Assembly (NCBI GenBank): GCA_029891345.1
Contig: CM056993.1
Location: forward strand, 109,731,800 to 109,795,799
Reading direction: 5' to 3'
Length of the DNA: 64,000 nucleotides
DNA from: Dryococelus australis
Taxonomy: Eukaryota; Arthropoda; Insecta; Phasmatodea; Phasmatidae
This document shows positions 35,411-46,974 of the stretch, in pieces (the first letter of the stretch is position 1; the number at the start of each line of letters is the position of its first letter). The translations under genes and the position numbers were made by a program. The notes under the pieces are model-generated. The model was not told the origin of the DNA and ran no database searches. It worked only from the letters and a program-made list of their open reading frames with translations.

Positions 35411-35842
35411 TATATGCCATTCACGGTTTCTTCGGCCTTTTTGAATCAAACCTTTGAAAAATCTCCCCATGCATGAAGTGTTTAGTTATTTCCTAAATAC
35501 ACCCTGTATCAAAAACGTTTTATACTTGTGTTCATAAAAGTTACTTCTTTTTCTGTTAAATTTTAATGTAATTCATATTTTATCTATAAATTATAACGCT
35601 TCATTTATAAATAATTTGAATAAAAAACTGGGAGAAAATAGGTATGTTGGTAGCGCCTGTTAAGAAATAGTTCTCATACAAAATATTATTACAACTGAGT
35701 GCGCACGAATGTGGTGCGCTGTCCCTTTGGTGTAATTTTCCAGACTTAGTTAAGTTTAGTTTGCACGAGGCGGAGGAATATCCTGGAAGTAAAACTTTAG
35801 CAGGGCTTCATAAAAGGCCGAAGTTATCGTGAATCAACTATA
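35411..35842. mobile_element. MITE family B (copy 2)
   Basis: Left end TATATGCCATTCACGGTTTC, right end CGAAGTTATCGTGAATCAAC + TATA. The interior matches copy 1 block for block ('gagtgcgcacgaatgtggtg', 'gaggcggaggaatatcctgg'). Confidence 0.85.
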
Positions 35843-35859
35843 CAAAGTCCATTCACGGT

Positions 35860-36116
35860 GGGGCCACAGTGGCTGAGCGGTTAGCCTGCTCCCCTCCCAC
35901 CTAGGCGATCCGGTCTCAATCCCCGGCCGGGTCACTCCCGAATTTTCGCATATAGGAAACGTGCCGAACGTTGCCGCTGGCTCGGCGAGTTTTCTCGGGG
36001 ATCTTCCGTTTACTCCGCCCTTTCATTCCGGCGTTGCTCCATACTCACCTCAGGTCACACTCATCGGCTCTCAAGACCTCGATGTCAAGAGCCGCCCAAA
36101 TCTCTTCACTCGCTCA
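35860..36116 (+). mobile_element. tRNA-derived SINE, family S1 (copy 2)
   Basis: Head GGGGCCACAGTGGCTGAGCG, B box in 'cggtctcaatccccggccgg', body with 'gagttttctcggggatcttc' and tail 'gccgcccaaatctcttcact'. It begins immediately after a family B-type terminal word (TCCATTCACGGT at 35849-35859), so it probably inserted into the end of a further family B element. Confidence 0.85.
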
Positions 36117-37399
36117 CAGGCCCTAAAAGTACAGTTTACACATGGTATGTGCCTGTTTTAGGTCACCCGCCAGTCATCACAAGCATACTGGTGGTTGCAT
36201 AGTTCGCTACAGCTCTTCCGTATACATAGCCAGTGTCATGCTGTACAATAATTTCTTATTCGCACGTCCGAGTTACCTTGGATAAAAATATCGTATTTTT
36301 TAAAAGAAATTTCAAACTGAGCATGATTCTGGTGGATTACTGAAAGTATTTTCAAGATTGTGGTTACTGTTCCAAATTTTCCTTAAAAAATATTTCTAGG
36401 CCTTGTGTTTGGTGAGCTCGACGCTCGCATGAGACAGGAACTTAATTTGCAAGTTGATATAGGCTAAGACAATTACTGTAAGGTAAGTAAAGACATAGAT
36501 GCCATATTCATTGATATGTTAACCATACAAGGCGTAATGCAAAGAAAAACGTACGCAGGAGACATTTGCAACACGTAATGGCGATACATATATAAGATAA
36601 GTGTTTTTGCTGTTTGTCTCCCCTGGAAATTCAGGAAGGAGATAAATAGTTCCACACAAGCTCCTCACCTAATTTCACAAGCTCAGCTGCAGCAAAGGTG
36701 ATTATATTTTAACTAAGAAGGTCGTTTTCCGCGGTGTTTTCTAAGCTGCTTTCAACCTTTCCCGGCTTGGAAAATTTGTTGACTATGTTTAACTACATTG
36801 AAAAACGACATTTTGCATTACATCCACCCATTATTAAACTGATTCTGTAAATTATATTTTATTTGGTTACACTGTTCATCCTCACATCTTTTGCTTACAA
36901 TTCTCTTCGCCTTATGTTTAATCACTATCAATGCTGAAAACGTTGACGGATATCCCAAAGAGATATTTAAACATGAGAAATTCTGGGTACACAAATGTAC
37001 TAACTGAAATATTTTATCGATAATCTTGGCCAACCAACCTCACTGGGTAATACGCGTATGCTGCTTACATGAAATTACAGGCTCAGACACAACACACCCA
37101 TAAAACTTATAAGAATTACGGTCTAGAGTAATTACGAAGGGATTTTACGCTTTGAAGTAGTGAAATTGACTCACCAAAGTAAGATGGTGACAGCAGTTTA
37201 CTAAAATGAAATATAAACGCCAGTATTTTGCTGGGGTGATATTATCGTTCTAAGTTCCTTAGAAATTATTGCGGTTTTACTTGACTGACACATGAATTAA
37301 AGCTGTGCTTAAAAGTTCCGTCCAGCATATTTGTATTATTTTGCCAATTGTTAATGTTAATGTATTAATTACCATGTAACTAATAGACACAGTGTACCT
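36117..37399. other. Spacer, no gene recognised
   Basis: No recognisable protein, repeat or RNA. Confidence 0.45.
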
Positions 37400-37620
37400 A
37401 TTTTATAGCTCTCGAAATTAACGTCTGAGGCCACAGTAAAATATAACGTTGTGGTTATTATTCCTGCTAGGAGCGCCTTGAAAATTGTTTTCTTTATCGT
37501 GAATGGCCCATGGCCCATCGCAATTTAAATTTTACACACAGCATAAGGATACGAAGTGAGGAGAAAAGAAGGCTTCCAAAAGTGATCAGTTTACTGTGAA
37601 AAGCCTCCGTTAAGTTTTGT
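37400..37620. mobile_element. Orphan right ends of family B- and A-type MITEs
   Basis: TTTATCGTGAATGGCCCA at about 37495-37512 is a family B-type right terminus. CTTCCAAAAGTGATCAGTTT + ACTGTGAAAAGCC at about 37573-37605 is a family A-type right terminus. Their left partners are not clear; a B-type left end (TATAGTCGATTCACGATAAA) lies at 34361. Confidence 0.45.
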
Positions 37621-37639
37621 TACGTACTACAGTATAAAC

Positions 37640-38135
37640 TAAGTACTAAAATACGTCAATGTTTCCGTCTACTAATTCGGGTCTCGCGACCTTTCAGTAA
37701 ACTAGGACTGCCACGTAATCTGAGCCGAGTTCTGCGTGCTGGGATTCTCTCCTCCCACGCCTGATCCCACAGGGTTTCCTACGAGGATTTACCTTCCCGA
37801 TCTGTAACACAACAGTACGCACAGTCGGCTAGCGCACATCATTTCCCAGGTATTCCAGTGTCACATCTTTGTCACCTTTCATCTCGAGAGAACTGTTTCT
37901 GCTGTGTCGTACCGGCCAGGCATAACTGCACCCCACATAGAGTACTGTCTATCACCACCTGCTGCTGAATGCAGTCTGATAGAGAAGGATACGCCCTTTA
38001 TAATCGCGGTGGGTGGGCGTGTATACCATCTCACCTGCCAACAGCAACGCACAGGGTTGACCTGTGCGTGCCACCTAGATGGGCCTGAGACCTATCCATA
38101 CCTCTACGAACGCGCTTCGTGAACGTGTCCTCTTA
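37640..38135. other. Higher-GC unassigned stretch
   Basis: GC content rises here and a 72-codon plus-strand frame (37904-38122) is open, but I recognise no domain and no splice structure. Could be an old element or a host exon remnant. Confidence 0.3.
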
Positions 38136-38619
38136 CTAGGCGGACCAGACCGCCATCCCTTCACTTCTGACAGAGACAAGTTTATTTTAGCATGTTATTA
38201 GCTAGTTCTACAATATCAACTTCTTAAATAATTTGCGATTATTTATCATCTTACAAGCTGTTCTTATATAACCTCGACTTGCCTTATACTGGATAGAACA
38301 CCATTTTGTGGTAGGGGGTTATGGATCCGAATCTCAGTTAAAGTATGGATGATTCTATTCGCGGTTTCTTCACACTTTTCGGATCAAACATTTTAAAAAT
38401 TATCCATACCTTAGCTGAGATTCGGATCCGTAATCTCCCTCCCCCAGATTTGTGTTATCTCCAGTGTAAGGTAGTTTCAGGTTATATAAGACCAGTTTCT
38501 AAGGTGATAAATAATCGCAATTTTTTTTTAAGAAGGTGATATTGTAGAACTAGCTAATAATATGCTAAAATTAAGATGTATCTGTCAGAAGTGATGGGAC
38601 GAAGGTCTGATCCGCCTAG
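38136..38619. repeat. 484-bp inverted repeat (foldback) around a family B end
   Basis: 38136-38352 and 38399-38619 are inverted copies, about 80% identical by eye, from 'ctaggcggaccagac' to 'ctcagttaaagtatggat'. The 46-bp loop (38353-38398) is the left terminal sequence of a family B MITE ('tattcgcggtttcttcacac'). The MITE resumes after the right arm and ends at about 38990. The right arm thus lies inside the MITE and the left arm just outside it. Confidence 0.8.
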
Positions 38620-38990
38620 TGTTTGATTATTTTCTAGTTATGTCAGTTATCACAAGCTTTTTATACTTGTTTTAGCATTAAATTATAAAAATCCCTTATG
38701 TTTGGTTTAATTGTAATTTTATTTGTATTTTTTTTCTATAAATTATAACAATTTATTTATAATTACCGCGAATAAAAACAGTGTAAAAATATGTATGCTG
38801 GCAATGCCTAGTAATAAATAGTTCTTGCAAAATGTTATTGAATAGAGTACGCACGAATGCGGTGCGTTGTCCCTTTGGTGGAATTTTCTAGACTACGTAG
38901 GTTAAACTTTGCTTGCATGAGGCAGAGGATTATTCTGGAAGAAGAACTTTAGCAGGGCTTCAGAAAAGTCGGAAGTAACCGTGAATGGCC
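38353..38990. mobile_element. MITE family B (copy 3, split by the inverted repeat)
   Basis: The left end (38353-38398) and the remainder (38645-38990) are colinear with the copies at 23.7 and 35.4 kb. Shared blocks include 'tgcgttgtccctttggtgga' and 'gcagggcttcagaaaagtcg', and the right end is AGTAACCGTGAATGGCC. The middle is replaced by the right arm of the palindrome. Confidence 0.75.
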
Positions 38991-39544
38991 GGGTTTCACG
39001 GGCTGAAGGCTGGCACGTCCTCCATCCTTCCGTACTGCAACTGTACTCTAATGAGTAAGACAGGGCACGGCACTTTCTCCTCTTCTTTCTTCTGGCCATT
39101 CACATTTTCTTGGTGCCTTTACTCGGTATTCAACCGGTTTACTCGGTAAAACCTGTCTTCCTCGCCAATCAGAGCTATTCCCACTGCTAATTTAGAAACT
39201 TCTACCCGAATACACGCTCGTGGGTCATCAGAAATTTGCTCGTCTTGTCACTTATCGTATTCCTTCAATCTTCTACAAATTGTAGTTGCAAACTTATTCC
39301 AGATCTTGTGAAGAGCTTGATCCACCATATCATTTTCTGGTATTAAGTGAATGCCTTAGCTTCAGTGATTTCTTCCAATCATTGCCTTACGTCTTCGTTC
39401 TTGAGATATTCCGTGATCGTGTGTTGTAGCCTACAGTATCGTCCACTCCACCTACATCACATAAAGAAGATTACACTAACCGCAGACTGTGAAGTTTCGT
39501 CTTGAAGTTTCCGTGGTCTGTATAGAGCTGCGTGCTTTAATGTG

Positions 39545-39942
39545 TAGGCTGTTCACGGTAAAATGAGCACTTTTGAAAGCCCTGCTTAAGATCTACTTGT
39601 AAGCACGCTGTGAATTTTCTCGCCTTATGTAAAATTAACATTGCCATGGGCCTCGTTACTTTATTCATGCGTCGGCAAACTGAATCTGTAGAATTATTAG
39701 CAAAGTAAATATGCTACAAATCAGCTAATTTATGCAATTTGATGCATCAAAAAAACATAAAGCGAAATGGTTACCTAGCACTTTTTATCCGACGTTAAGA
39801 TACGGAACTACTTTTTATCTATCATTACCAACTTTACTGGGCGAATGTCACTCCGTGCGCCCATTAAAATATATGCATGCAGGGGCAGTACTTTTTTCTA
39901 AGCTTCATTTCTAAAGTGCTCACTTTATCGGGAACAGAATCT
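39545..39942. mobile_element. MITE family A (copy 5)
   Basis: Left end TAGGCTGTTCACGGTAAAAT, right end TGCTCACTTTATCGGGAACA. Good colinearity with copy 7 at 48.0 kb ('tttattcatgcgtcggcaaa', 'ttaccaactttactgggcga'). Confidence 0.85.
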
Positions 39943-40009
39943 AATCCATTCACAGTTATTGTTGCCTTGATGTTCGGAGCAGCTCAAATAGAAGGCGGTG
40001 TATGAGTGC

Positions 40010-40505
40010 AAAGTGGAACAATGTGAGAGGTCACGTTGGCAGGTGGATGGGGTAACGACCGCGGTAGAATTTCCGCCGGCTCGATTCTGCGGGCGCTGGT
40101 GTCTCTCGATCGCTCCCCGGGCGTGGGAGGCTGCGCTGGACCGCAAGGCGGCCTCCGCGGCCTTGGCCGACGACCTTGTCGCGGCGCGCCTCACCTGAAT
40201 GGCATGCGCACGGCGTGGTGCAGCGGGGTTTGCGGAGGAGGGAGGAAGATGAGGGAAATTCGGAGCCACAGTCCGCGGTGGGAAGCCGCCGACAGCGCCG
40301 GAGCACACGTCCTCGAGGCTCGCTGCTCCAACGACAATGATTCACGGCAGATTCGGCTGCTCATTGAGCAACTCGCCGCCGCGGCACGTTCCGTGTTTCC
40401 TCCTCTCTGCGTCACGTATGAGATTCGTAGCTTTGCGGTTATGGCCTTCAAGTGTTGTACCGCCCGGAAAGTTTTGTCTAACGCGCCGGCCGGACACCGG
40501 CAATC
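40010..40505. promoter_or_regulatory. CpG-rich islet, candidate promoter/first exon
   Basis: About 500 bp of high GC and CpG density in an AT-rich background. Overlapping open frames exist on both strands, including 160 codons plus (40036-40518) and 127 codons minus (39925-40308), which is expected from GC-rich sequence and proves nothing. On the minus strand there is a good splice-donor match, CAG|GTGAGG (near 40190-40198), so this may be the 5' exon of a minus-strand host gene. No protein domain is recognised. It lies between family A MITEs. Confidence 0.35.
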
Positions 40506-40514
40506 AATGCACTT

Positions 40515-40800
40515 ATAGGTTGTTCACTGTATACTGAGCTCTTTTCAAACTGTCACTGCCCCTGCCAACATATATTTTAACGGGCACACTGAATGTGCCA
40601 ATCCACCCTGTAAAATTGGTAACGATGGAGCGAAAGTAGAGTCATGCCATGACGCTGAATTAAAAGCGTTCGGTAACATTCGCAATTACTGAAATTAATT
40701 ATTTTGCTTTCTGGTATATGAAAATCTTTGAATGATGTAGACAAATATGTCGAAAAATAATATTCCAACATATGCCAACGTACATTCGAACTCTATAAGA
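40515..40800. mobile_element. MITE family A (copy 6, diverged)
   Basis: Left end TATAGGTTGTTCACTGTATA; shared interior blocks 'taaaattggtaacgatggag' and 'gacgctgaattaaaagcgtt'. Right end not recognised. Confidence 0.65.
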
Positions 40801-41784
40801 AAGTTTTCTCTTCCGCTGTTTTCAGAAGCTACGTAGTTGAATATTCCTGTACTTCATCCCCATAAATAAGTTCCTTTTATCACTAGTTACGAGCACATAT
40901 TGCCCTTACCAACTTAAAAAAATCTATGTTAAAGATGTTACACCATACTCTGCGATCGGGAGAGTTAAGGCAATAAAGTCGTGACTCCGCGCTCTCCTTT
41001 AGTGAAGTGCGGAGGCTCTCCTTTAGCCTTCTCCTGTAACATATCTGCACACTGCATTTGTGTCAAATAACACTAAGACTTCATTCCAAATGAATAAATT
41101 TTATTATTGTCATTTTGCATAAACTCCTAATTTTTTTCTTACTTCATGCTAGCTGGAGCAGTGCTTGATTTGTAGTCCTGAGAAAAAATCGTGCCCACTG
41201 ATTTCTGAACAGAGCATATTACGAGATGCTTCTAGTCCAAGACGGCCCCGTACATCGTATTTTACAGACTGCTGCTCTCTTTCTATTCTCTGTCTGCCTT
41301 ACTGTCCAATTATAATTATGCTTGATAGTTTAGCCTAACTAAGAGACCGCGTCTCGCTTTTGCCGAGGAGAATGTCGATCGTCACTGGTCAGATCTGATC
41401 TCTGGACGAATGTTTTCCTTTCGATGAATGATGGGCCCGTGAGCATCTTCAACAAACTTTTTATTATTTTATTCGAGTAAGTTACATTAATCAAGGCTGT
41501 GCGGAGGAACGAAAGTTTAACTTATTAAATTACACTAAATCCAACAGCGAATCTCCGACAACACAAATAAGTTCACTTTTTAGGTCACCAAGTGTACGTA
41601 CAACTTTTTCGACCAGAAATATATTTTTATGGTTCCTCGTTTTATAAAACTTTATTGTGTACTAATTATATTATCAGCGCTGTGATTTTCAGTATTTCCA
41701 GTGAGGCAATCGTACCGTTGTCGGCCCTAGTTATGTAGCGTACTAGTGTACTACTTTCGCTCTGTCGTGTGGAGGAGGGGAATC
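40801..41784. other. Spacer, no gene recognised
   Basis: No recognisable gene or repeat. A short duplicated phrase, 'gctctcctttag', recurs around 40990-41030. Confidence 0.4.
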
Positions 41785-42700
41785 TTACATTGAGAGTTTG
41801 TGTGTTTGGTCCAGCTTCAGTGTAGACAAAACTTGATTGCTAGATACATTGAAATGCGCGACTAATACTGGGAACGCCCACCTGTAAATCATATAAATGC
41901 ATGAACACGGTAGGGCATACCAAGCTTCGCCAAGAACGGCCCATATTTCACTACAGTTCCGATGTGGAGGATATCTACTTCCAATGTAGCGTTGGAGAAC
42001 ATCGAAGATGTACTCTATAACGTTCAAATTAGGCGGATAAAGATGCTACGGCATGACCACAAACTCGGTTGAGTGGATCCCCAGTTTACGGCTGTGGACG
42101 TGTGTGTTTGCTGGAAGAGGCCAAACTTGCCATAATGAGTATGAATGGGTGTACCAAGTCTGAAAATATGAGCTCATAACATTCACGGGTCGCGAGCGTT
42201 TTAGAAGTACCAAATTATGTAAAATATGATATAGGACAGCATTAAAGTGGTGAGATAATTAAGTTACAGTGACGATCCTTACGGTGCGGTGTGACTATAC
42301 AAAATATTTGATAATACTATGTACAATCAGATATTCAATCATACCAACACTTTAAACTAAAATTAGTTTATTTTTAAGATTTACATTTCAGCGCGCATGA
42401 GGGCAGCACCGTCGATTTGTCTCGCGAAAAAAAAAAGCAAATTGTCTTGTATTGTCTTTTAATGTATTTGGAAGTACGGGGGTATCATAAAGCACGCCAT
42501 TTTAATGAACCCAATGTTATCACGGAGCCACCATCAGCCAGTGCAACCTTGTGTTGATATGCAGTATTCATGGAGTCACTGGGTTTTCTTTGCACGCTGA
42601 CTTACGTTTGTCCGAATCAGTTGGAAATACGATTCTTCATAACATACTACGCGTTTATGGTTCACAGGTGTACACTCGCTCTGTTTCTGAGTAAAGATGA
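41785..42700 (-). pseudogene. Tc1-type transposase, broken
   Basis: The open section 41785-42027 reads 'LNVIEYIFDVLQRYIGSRYP' and then 'NCSEIWAVLGEAWYALP', the classical C-terminal region of Tc1-like DDE transposases (the LNPIEHxWDxL block and the following helix). Upstream on the same strand, weaker matches continue through 42100-42700, including a stretch resembling the middle catalytic block ('LIFTQKQSE'), with frame changes and stops. The N-terminal HTH domain and inverted ends were not found. It is a dead copy, and a lineage different from the 15.5-kb fragment. Confidence 0.75.
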
Positions 42701-43764
42701 GGTGCGTAGTTTTTTTTCGTTTGCTTAGCAATAGTACTCAGTTCGAGAATCGACTTAAGCCATACATATTATCCGGGGTACGTTGTATAAACCTGACCCA
42801 TATTCTTGTGAATGTAACGTTCATTCATTATTTTATACGGCTGCACTGCTGTCAAGCGTTTGTCATTTTACCAAAGTTCTCGTAATCGACGTACATCGCT
42901 CAAGTTGGCTAATGAGAAAATCAAAACTTTGCCTGTATTGCCGATATTATACGACCCATTAAAAAAATATCCTATTAAAACTTCGCTTTGAAAGTCTATA
43001 TCACAACAACCTCCCATTTTCAAAGCACAAGAATCTCCATAAGTTGTCCGTCGTTGCATATTGTTATGTTGGCATGGACGCGCCTTCAATTACATCGTCG
43101 CCTGAGCCCGCCCAACACTTAAGTACAAACCAGGAAGGAGGTTGCTGCAAACGGGGCGTGCCTCGCCAAACGCTAGTAAGCAGTAACCCCCACTACCAAC
43201 CAGGAAGCAGGCGGATTGCAACATGCGACGCGAATATCTGGCGTTACAGAGTGGCAGGCGGCGTCTATCTCCGTAGTGACGCCGACCAGAATGGAGGACC
43301 CCAGGAGCTCGCTGTGCCGTTCTCCGTAACCCCGCATCTGCACAACAGCCTCAGAACTCAACACAAGGTGGGACAAGCCCCAATCATCCAGTATCTCAGT
43401 ATGGTTTTATTTAAACACTTAACTAATTAAGAGTTAAAACAGCTCTGCTCCCTCCGCCTTTTCAGTGTAGCTTGCTTGTACTTGTATAGTGTCAGTTGTT
43501 ACAATAACAACCCGGCTTTGTTCCAGATAGTCTTCCGTCAATCTACCCTTTAGCTCTACCTCTGGCTACAGCCCCTCCCACTTCCCCATCATGTACCTCA
43601 ACCATAATCCCCCTAAGCCCTTAATTACAAGTACGGCCAGAAGGCGTACTTTGTAACAATATGCGTACTGACGAAGGCAAAACTTGACGTGCAAGAGGGT
43701 CACTGCTATGACAGGAGTTCGTTTATAACACTTTGTTTGTGGCACACCAGTGAAAAGAAGTCTC
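42701..43764. other. Spacer with unrecognised open frames
   Basis: The plus-strand frame at 43044-43430 (128 codons) is somewhat GC-rich but matches nothing I recognise, and lacks clear splice or promoter signals. No repeat family identified. Confidence 0.35.
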
Positions 43765-43995
43765 ACGGTTGGGGTGATGGCTCAGAGTATGAAGAGCAGT
43801 GCCAGGTGCGCCAACTGCGTTCCTGGGTTCTTTCCCCAGCACCTGGTTCCGTTCTTAATGTGGTCCCGACTGTGTACGCTGTCTTTGCCAGTACACAATC
43901 CTTTGGTATCGTATCACTTCGCTTCACGTATTGCCGAGGTGAATCCTGCGTCTCTGGTCGCCATGGTAACTCGTCCCGAAGTGACCACTTTCTAA
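43765..43995 (+). mobile_element. Probable tRNA-like SINE or SINE relative
   Basis: 'gttggggtgatggctcagag' resembles an A-box region and 'cctgggttctttccccagca' a B-box region about 40 bp later. The body includes 'cctttggtatcgtatcactt' and 'gtcgccatggtaac'. Moderate support only. Confidence 0.4.
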
Positions 43996-44659
43996 AAAAA
44001 ATAATTCTCCGTGGTGTTTATTTCACTCCTTCGCCCTAGTAAAGGCGAAAACTAAGGCAGTTTTCCTGGTACAGCTACCTATCTTGCTCATACTACTTCT
44101 CTATTCGTCCCCCTAATGGGCAGCGTCTTAGCACCCGACAAACGTATGGCGGATCACGTTACGGATCACTGCAGGCGCACTTCTACTGCAGTCTCGTCCT
44201 TAGTTAATTATATCGCGATTTCCTTATATTGCATTGCAGCCTTCTGTTTAAGTTATGAACATTCGTTCATATTTTAATGGATAGTATTTAGAATTATTTT
44301 TGTGCGGCCGCAGTTGGAAAAATACTGTGACATCTTTTAAGTGCACAAGCTCCAAATAAACGCATGGCGTCAGTCATAAAGTTGTCATTAAAAATTCGTT
44401 CAATATTTTTAAAGCGGTTTCTATAACGAATACCATTTAGGAAGATTTTAACTTCGTAATACTAGTTTCCGTTTTCTGCTTCCTTCTCTAATTTAAATTT
44501 TTTTAACGTGAAAAAATACATAATACGATTGCCCCGCATTCATTGTAAGGTACAGGATTTACGGTACAAACTACTTAAAAGTACAGGAACATCCAGCGTA
44601 ACTTTATCTTAATTACCACATCATAAATTATATGGTGACCTCTGGAATTCAGTAGTAGC

Positions 44660-44780
44660 ATTTATTTCCTTCTGGGACAGGGTTCAGGATTCGTCCACCA
44701 TATTGGTTAATGTGACAACCGGAGGTCAGGCTCGATGGCCTGGTACGGCCATATTACAGATAAGAAGTCCCAGAATAACT
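44660..44780 (-). repeat. Dispersed AAGATGGC/GGATTC repeat fragment
   Basis: Inverse-oriented relative of sequence at 21.59-21.71 and 47.46-47.54 kb ('caggattcgtccaccatatt', 'gtcaggctcg'). Family unassigned. Confidence 0.4.
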
Positions 44781-44865
44781 TTATAAATGGCTCATTTTAC
44801 CCTAAAAAAACTTTTTTTACTCTTTTTTAGTATACAAATGTTCCTATCGAGTCCTCAGAGTGAGT

Positions 44866-45115
44866 GAGTGAAGAGATTTAGGCGGCTCTTAACATCAAGG
44901 TCTTGAGAGCCGATGAGGGTGAATTTAGGAGAGTATGGAGAATCTCTGGAATATAAGAGTGGGAGAAACAGGAGATCGCGAGAAAACCCACCGACCAATT
45001 ACATCATCCGCCATGCTTCCCACATGCGAAAATCCGGGGGTGACCCCGCCGGAAATTGAACCTGGGTCGCCTTGGTGGGAGGTGAGTAGTCTAACCATTG
45101 CACCACTGTGGCCCC
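44866..45115 (-). mobile_element. tRNA-derived SINE, family S1 (copy 3)
   Basis: The minus strand begins GGGGCCACAGTGGTGCAATG, with a B box in 'cccaggttcaatttccggcg' and the usual body ('catcggctctcaagacctt'). It is more diverged than copies 1 and 2, with a different A-box context. Confidence 0.8.
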
Positions 45116-45229
45116 TGGTGGATTCAAGGCTCCTCGACTTAGTAATTCCTCAAAGTCGCAAGGCGGATTAAAGCTCCGATCCAGGCCTCGCAGATCAAGT
45201 TTGTCAGCTGTCATGTTTGATTACATTAC

Positions 45230-45520
45230 TGATTGTGGCCGCCATATTGTATGTGGATGATCGTAACCATGACCAAAAGTGACCTTGAACTCGAAAATTC
45301 ATGAAGAAAATCGCAAAAAAATTACAAACTCATAGAAATCTAGGAAAAATTTCATTTCTGTCCTCGGGTAGCATGTTGGATGTGGGCGAGGAAAAATTGC
45401 AAAACTCTAAAAATACTCATAAAAATCGGGGAGAATATTACATTACTGACCCCGAACCATTATGTTGGAAGTAGGTGACCTTGACCCTTGTAACTTTAAA
45501 TTAGGTTGGTATGCCAGTCG
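45230..45520 (+). repeat. Diverged relatives of the 118-bp satellite
   Basis: Three degenerate units anchored on 'gccatattgtatgtgg', 'agcatgttggatgtggg' and 'ccattatgttggaagtagg', each with GACCTTGA-type words and an A-rich half. They resemble the 26.5-27.3 kb array and indicate that the satellite is dispersed. Confidence 0.55.
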
Positions 45521-46049
45521 GCTTTGAAGTTTTGATCGTCGGTTAATCTGTTTGGATGTGACTATCGCCAATGATTCGAAAATAGTGATCAACTAAGCAT
45601 TTATAAAGGGCCTAGGCAATAGATATATCGCGCTGATTCAGCATATGGTGGCCTTGTGCACTCTAAGTTTCAAGGACATAACCCTAATGGTTTGTGAATG
45701 GTAGCGCCGACAATGTAAGCAGTCCAGCTGTAGTTGGCGATGATACCACCAATGATAAACTCGGGACGCACGCCACTCGCAGGCATGCCATTAAATGAAC
45801 GCATCATCTTGATCTTTACTCGTCAATAGTTCTCTGGTTCGAGGAGGTGCTTAAACTTTGAGCATATTTCTATTTATGTGTGAAAATATATGCGCATTTA
45901 CAAGCACAGCCACTAATATAATGCATACTGTGAAGGGCATGTCGAACACAATTTAACTTGCCAGAATGACAGCTGTGAAGGTCAGGATATAAAATACGGT
46001 CTAACGTATGTGGCATAAGACGAGGATCTGTGATGTGGTGTGACTTTGA

Positions 46050-46760
46050 ACACATAATTTATCTGCAGAGGTTGTGATGTTGCGTGACCAGCAGCTAATC
46101 ATGAGTGATGTTGAGGGGTTGAGGGGATGGAGAGTCGAGTGTTTGGTGGCGAGTATGGATGACAAATGGTGGTGGAAGTGATGGGAGTTAACGAAATAGC
46201 CAGTGAATTATAGTAGTTGTGTCGGGGGTCGAACTGTATTTAATAAATGGAGCTGACTTAATTGAATGTAATACGAGAGGGTGAGGGTATATCATCGTAT
46301 GGTGGTAGTGGGAGGAGGGAGGGTCCAACTTTAGCAAATAATCAGACAAGGTATGGCAACTGTTGCGGGTGGAGGGGATCCAAATAATTAGACAATCGTT
46401 GTGAGTAAATGGAGTGGAAGAAACTAGCTGGAGTGAGGAGAAGATGGTTGTTTTTCAGGAAAGGAGAGGGGTTAGGGGTCGGACAGAGACCGGGGGGGGG
46501 GGGGGGAGTGGAAATCTTATGGTGGGTTGGAAGCGAGGATGGATGCTGAGGGGGTCGAGCTATGGCTAGTAAATTGTTGAGAGGAGGCTGTGCTAAGGAG
46601 AGTAAATGGCGAGTCAGGTGTTGGGTAGGTTGGTGTGGTTGTAAGGGTGGGGAGGGGGGGGGGAGTCCAGCTATGGTAAGTACATACTGAGTTAATTCTA
46701 GAAAGGAGTGGTGTGATGTTCTGTGTTGGGAGAAGGGGTTGTGTTATTTATAGTCATTGA
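46050..46760 (+). repeat. G-rich, strand-asymmetric degenerate repeat
   Basis: Loosely repeated phrase 'gggggtcgaactatgg..agtaaat' at about 46217, 46317, 46373, 46549 and 46657. Plus-strand G content is very high and C content low; G runs of 15 (46492-46506) and about 9 (near 46655) interrupt it. Potential for G-quadruplex formation. No coding frame. Confidence 0.7.
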
Positions 46761-46974
46761 TTTGCTTTGAGGGACTGGAGGTCGGCAGATTGGTCGACTA
46801 TAATTCTAATGATTAAATGACACCGTGGTTGAAGTGAACCGGCTAATCAGTAGCCTGCTGATATTCACACCAGAGAGTGGCTGTACTCCGCTATTTTTAT
46901 GAGAATCGAACCATCGTGGTCACACACTACCAACAGGATAGGTATCGGTGTCAGTAATGTAATTTGTCCTCGAT

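Noticed and set aside
40036-40518. 160-codon plus-strand open frame
   Set aside because: Open frames occur on both strands at once in this GC-rich islet, as expected when stop codons are scarce; no domain is recognised.
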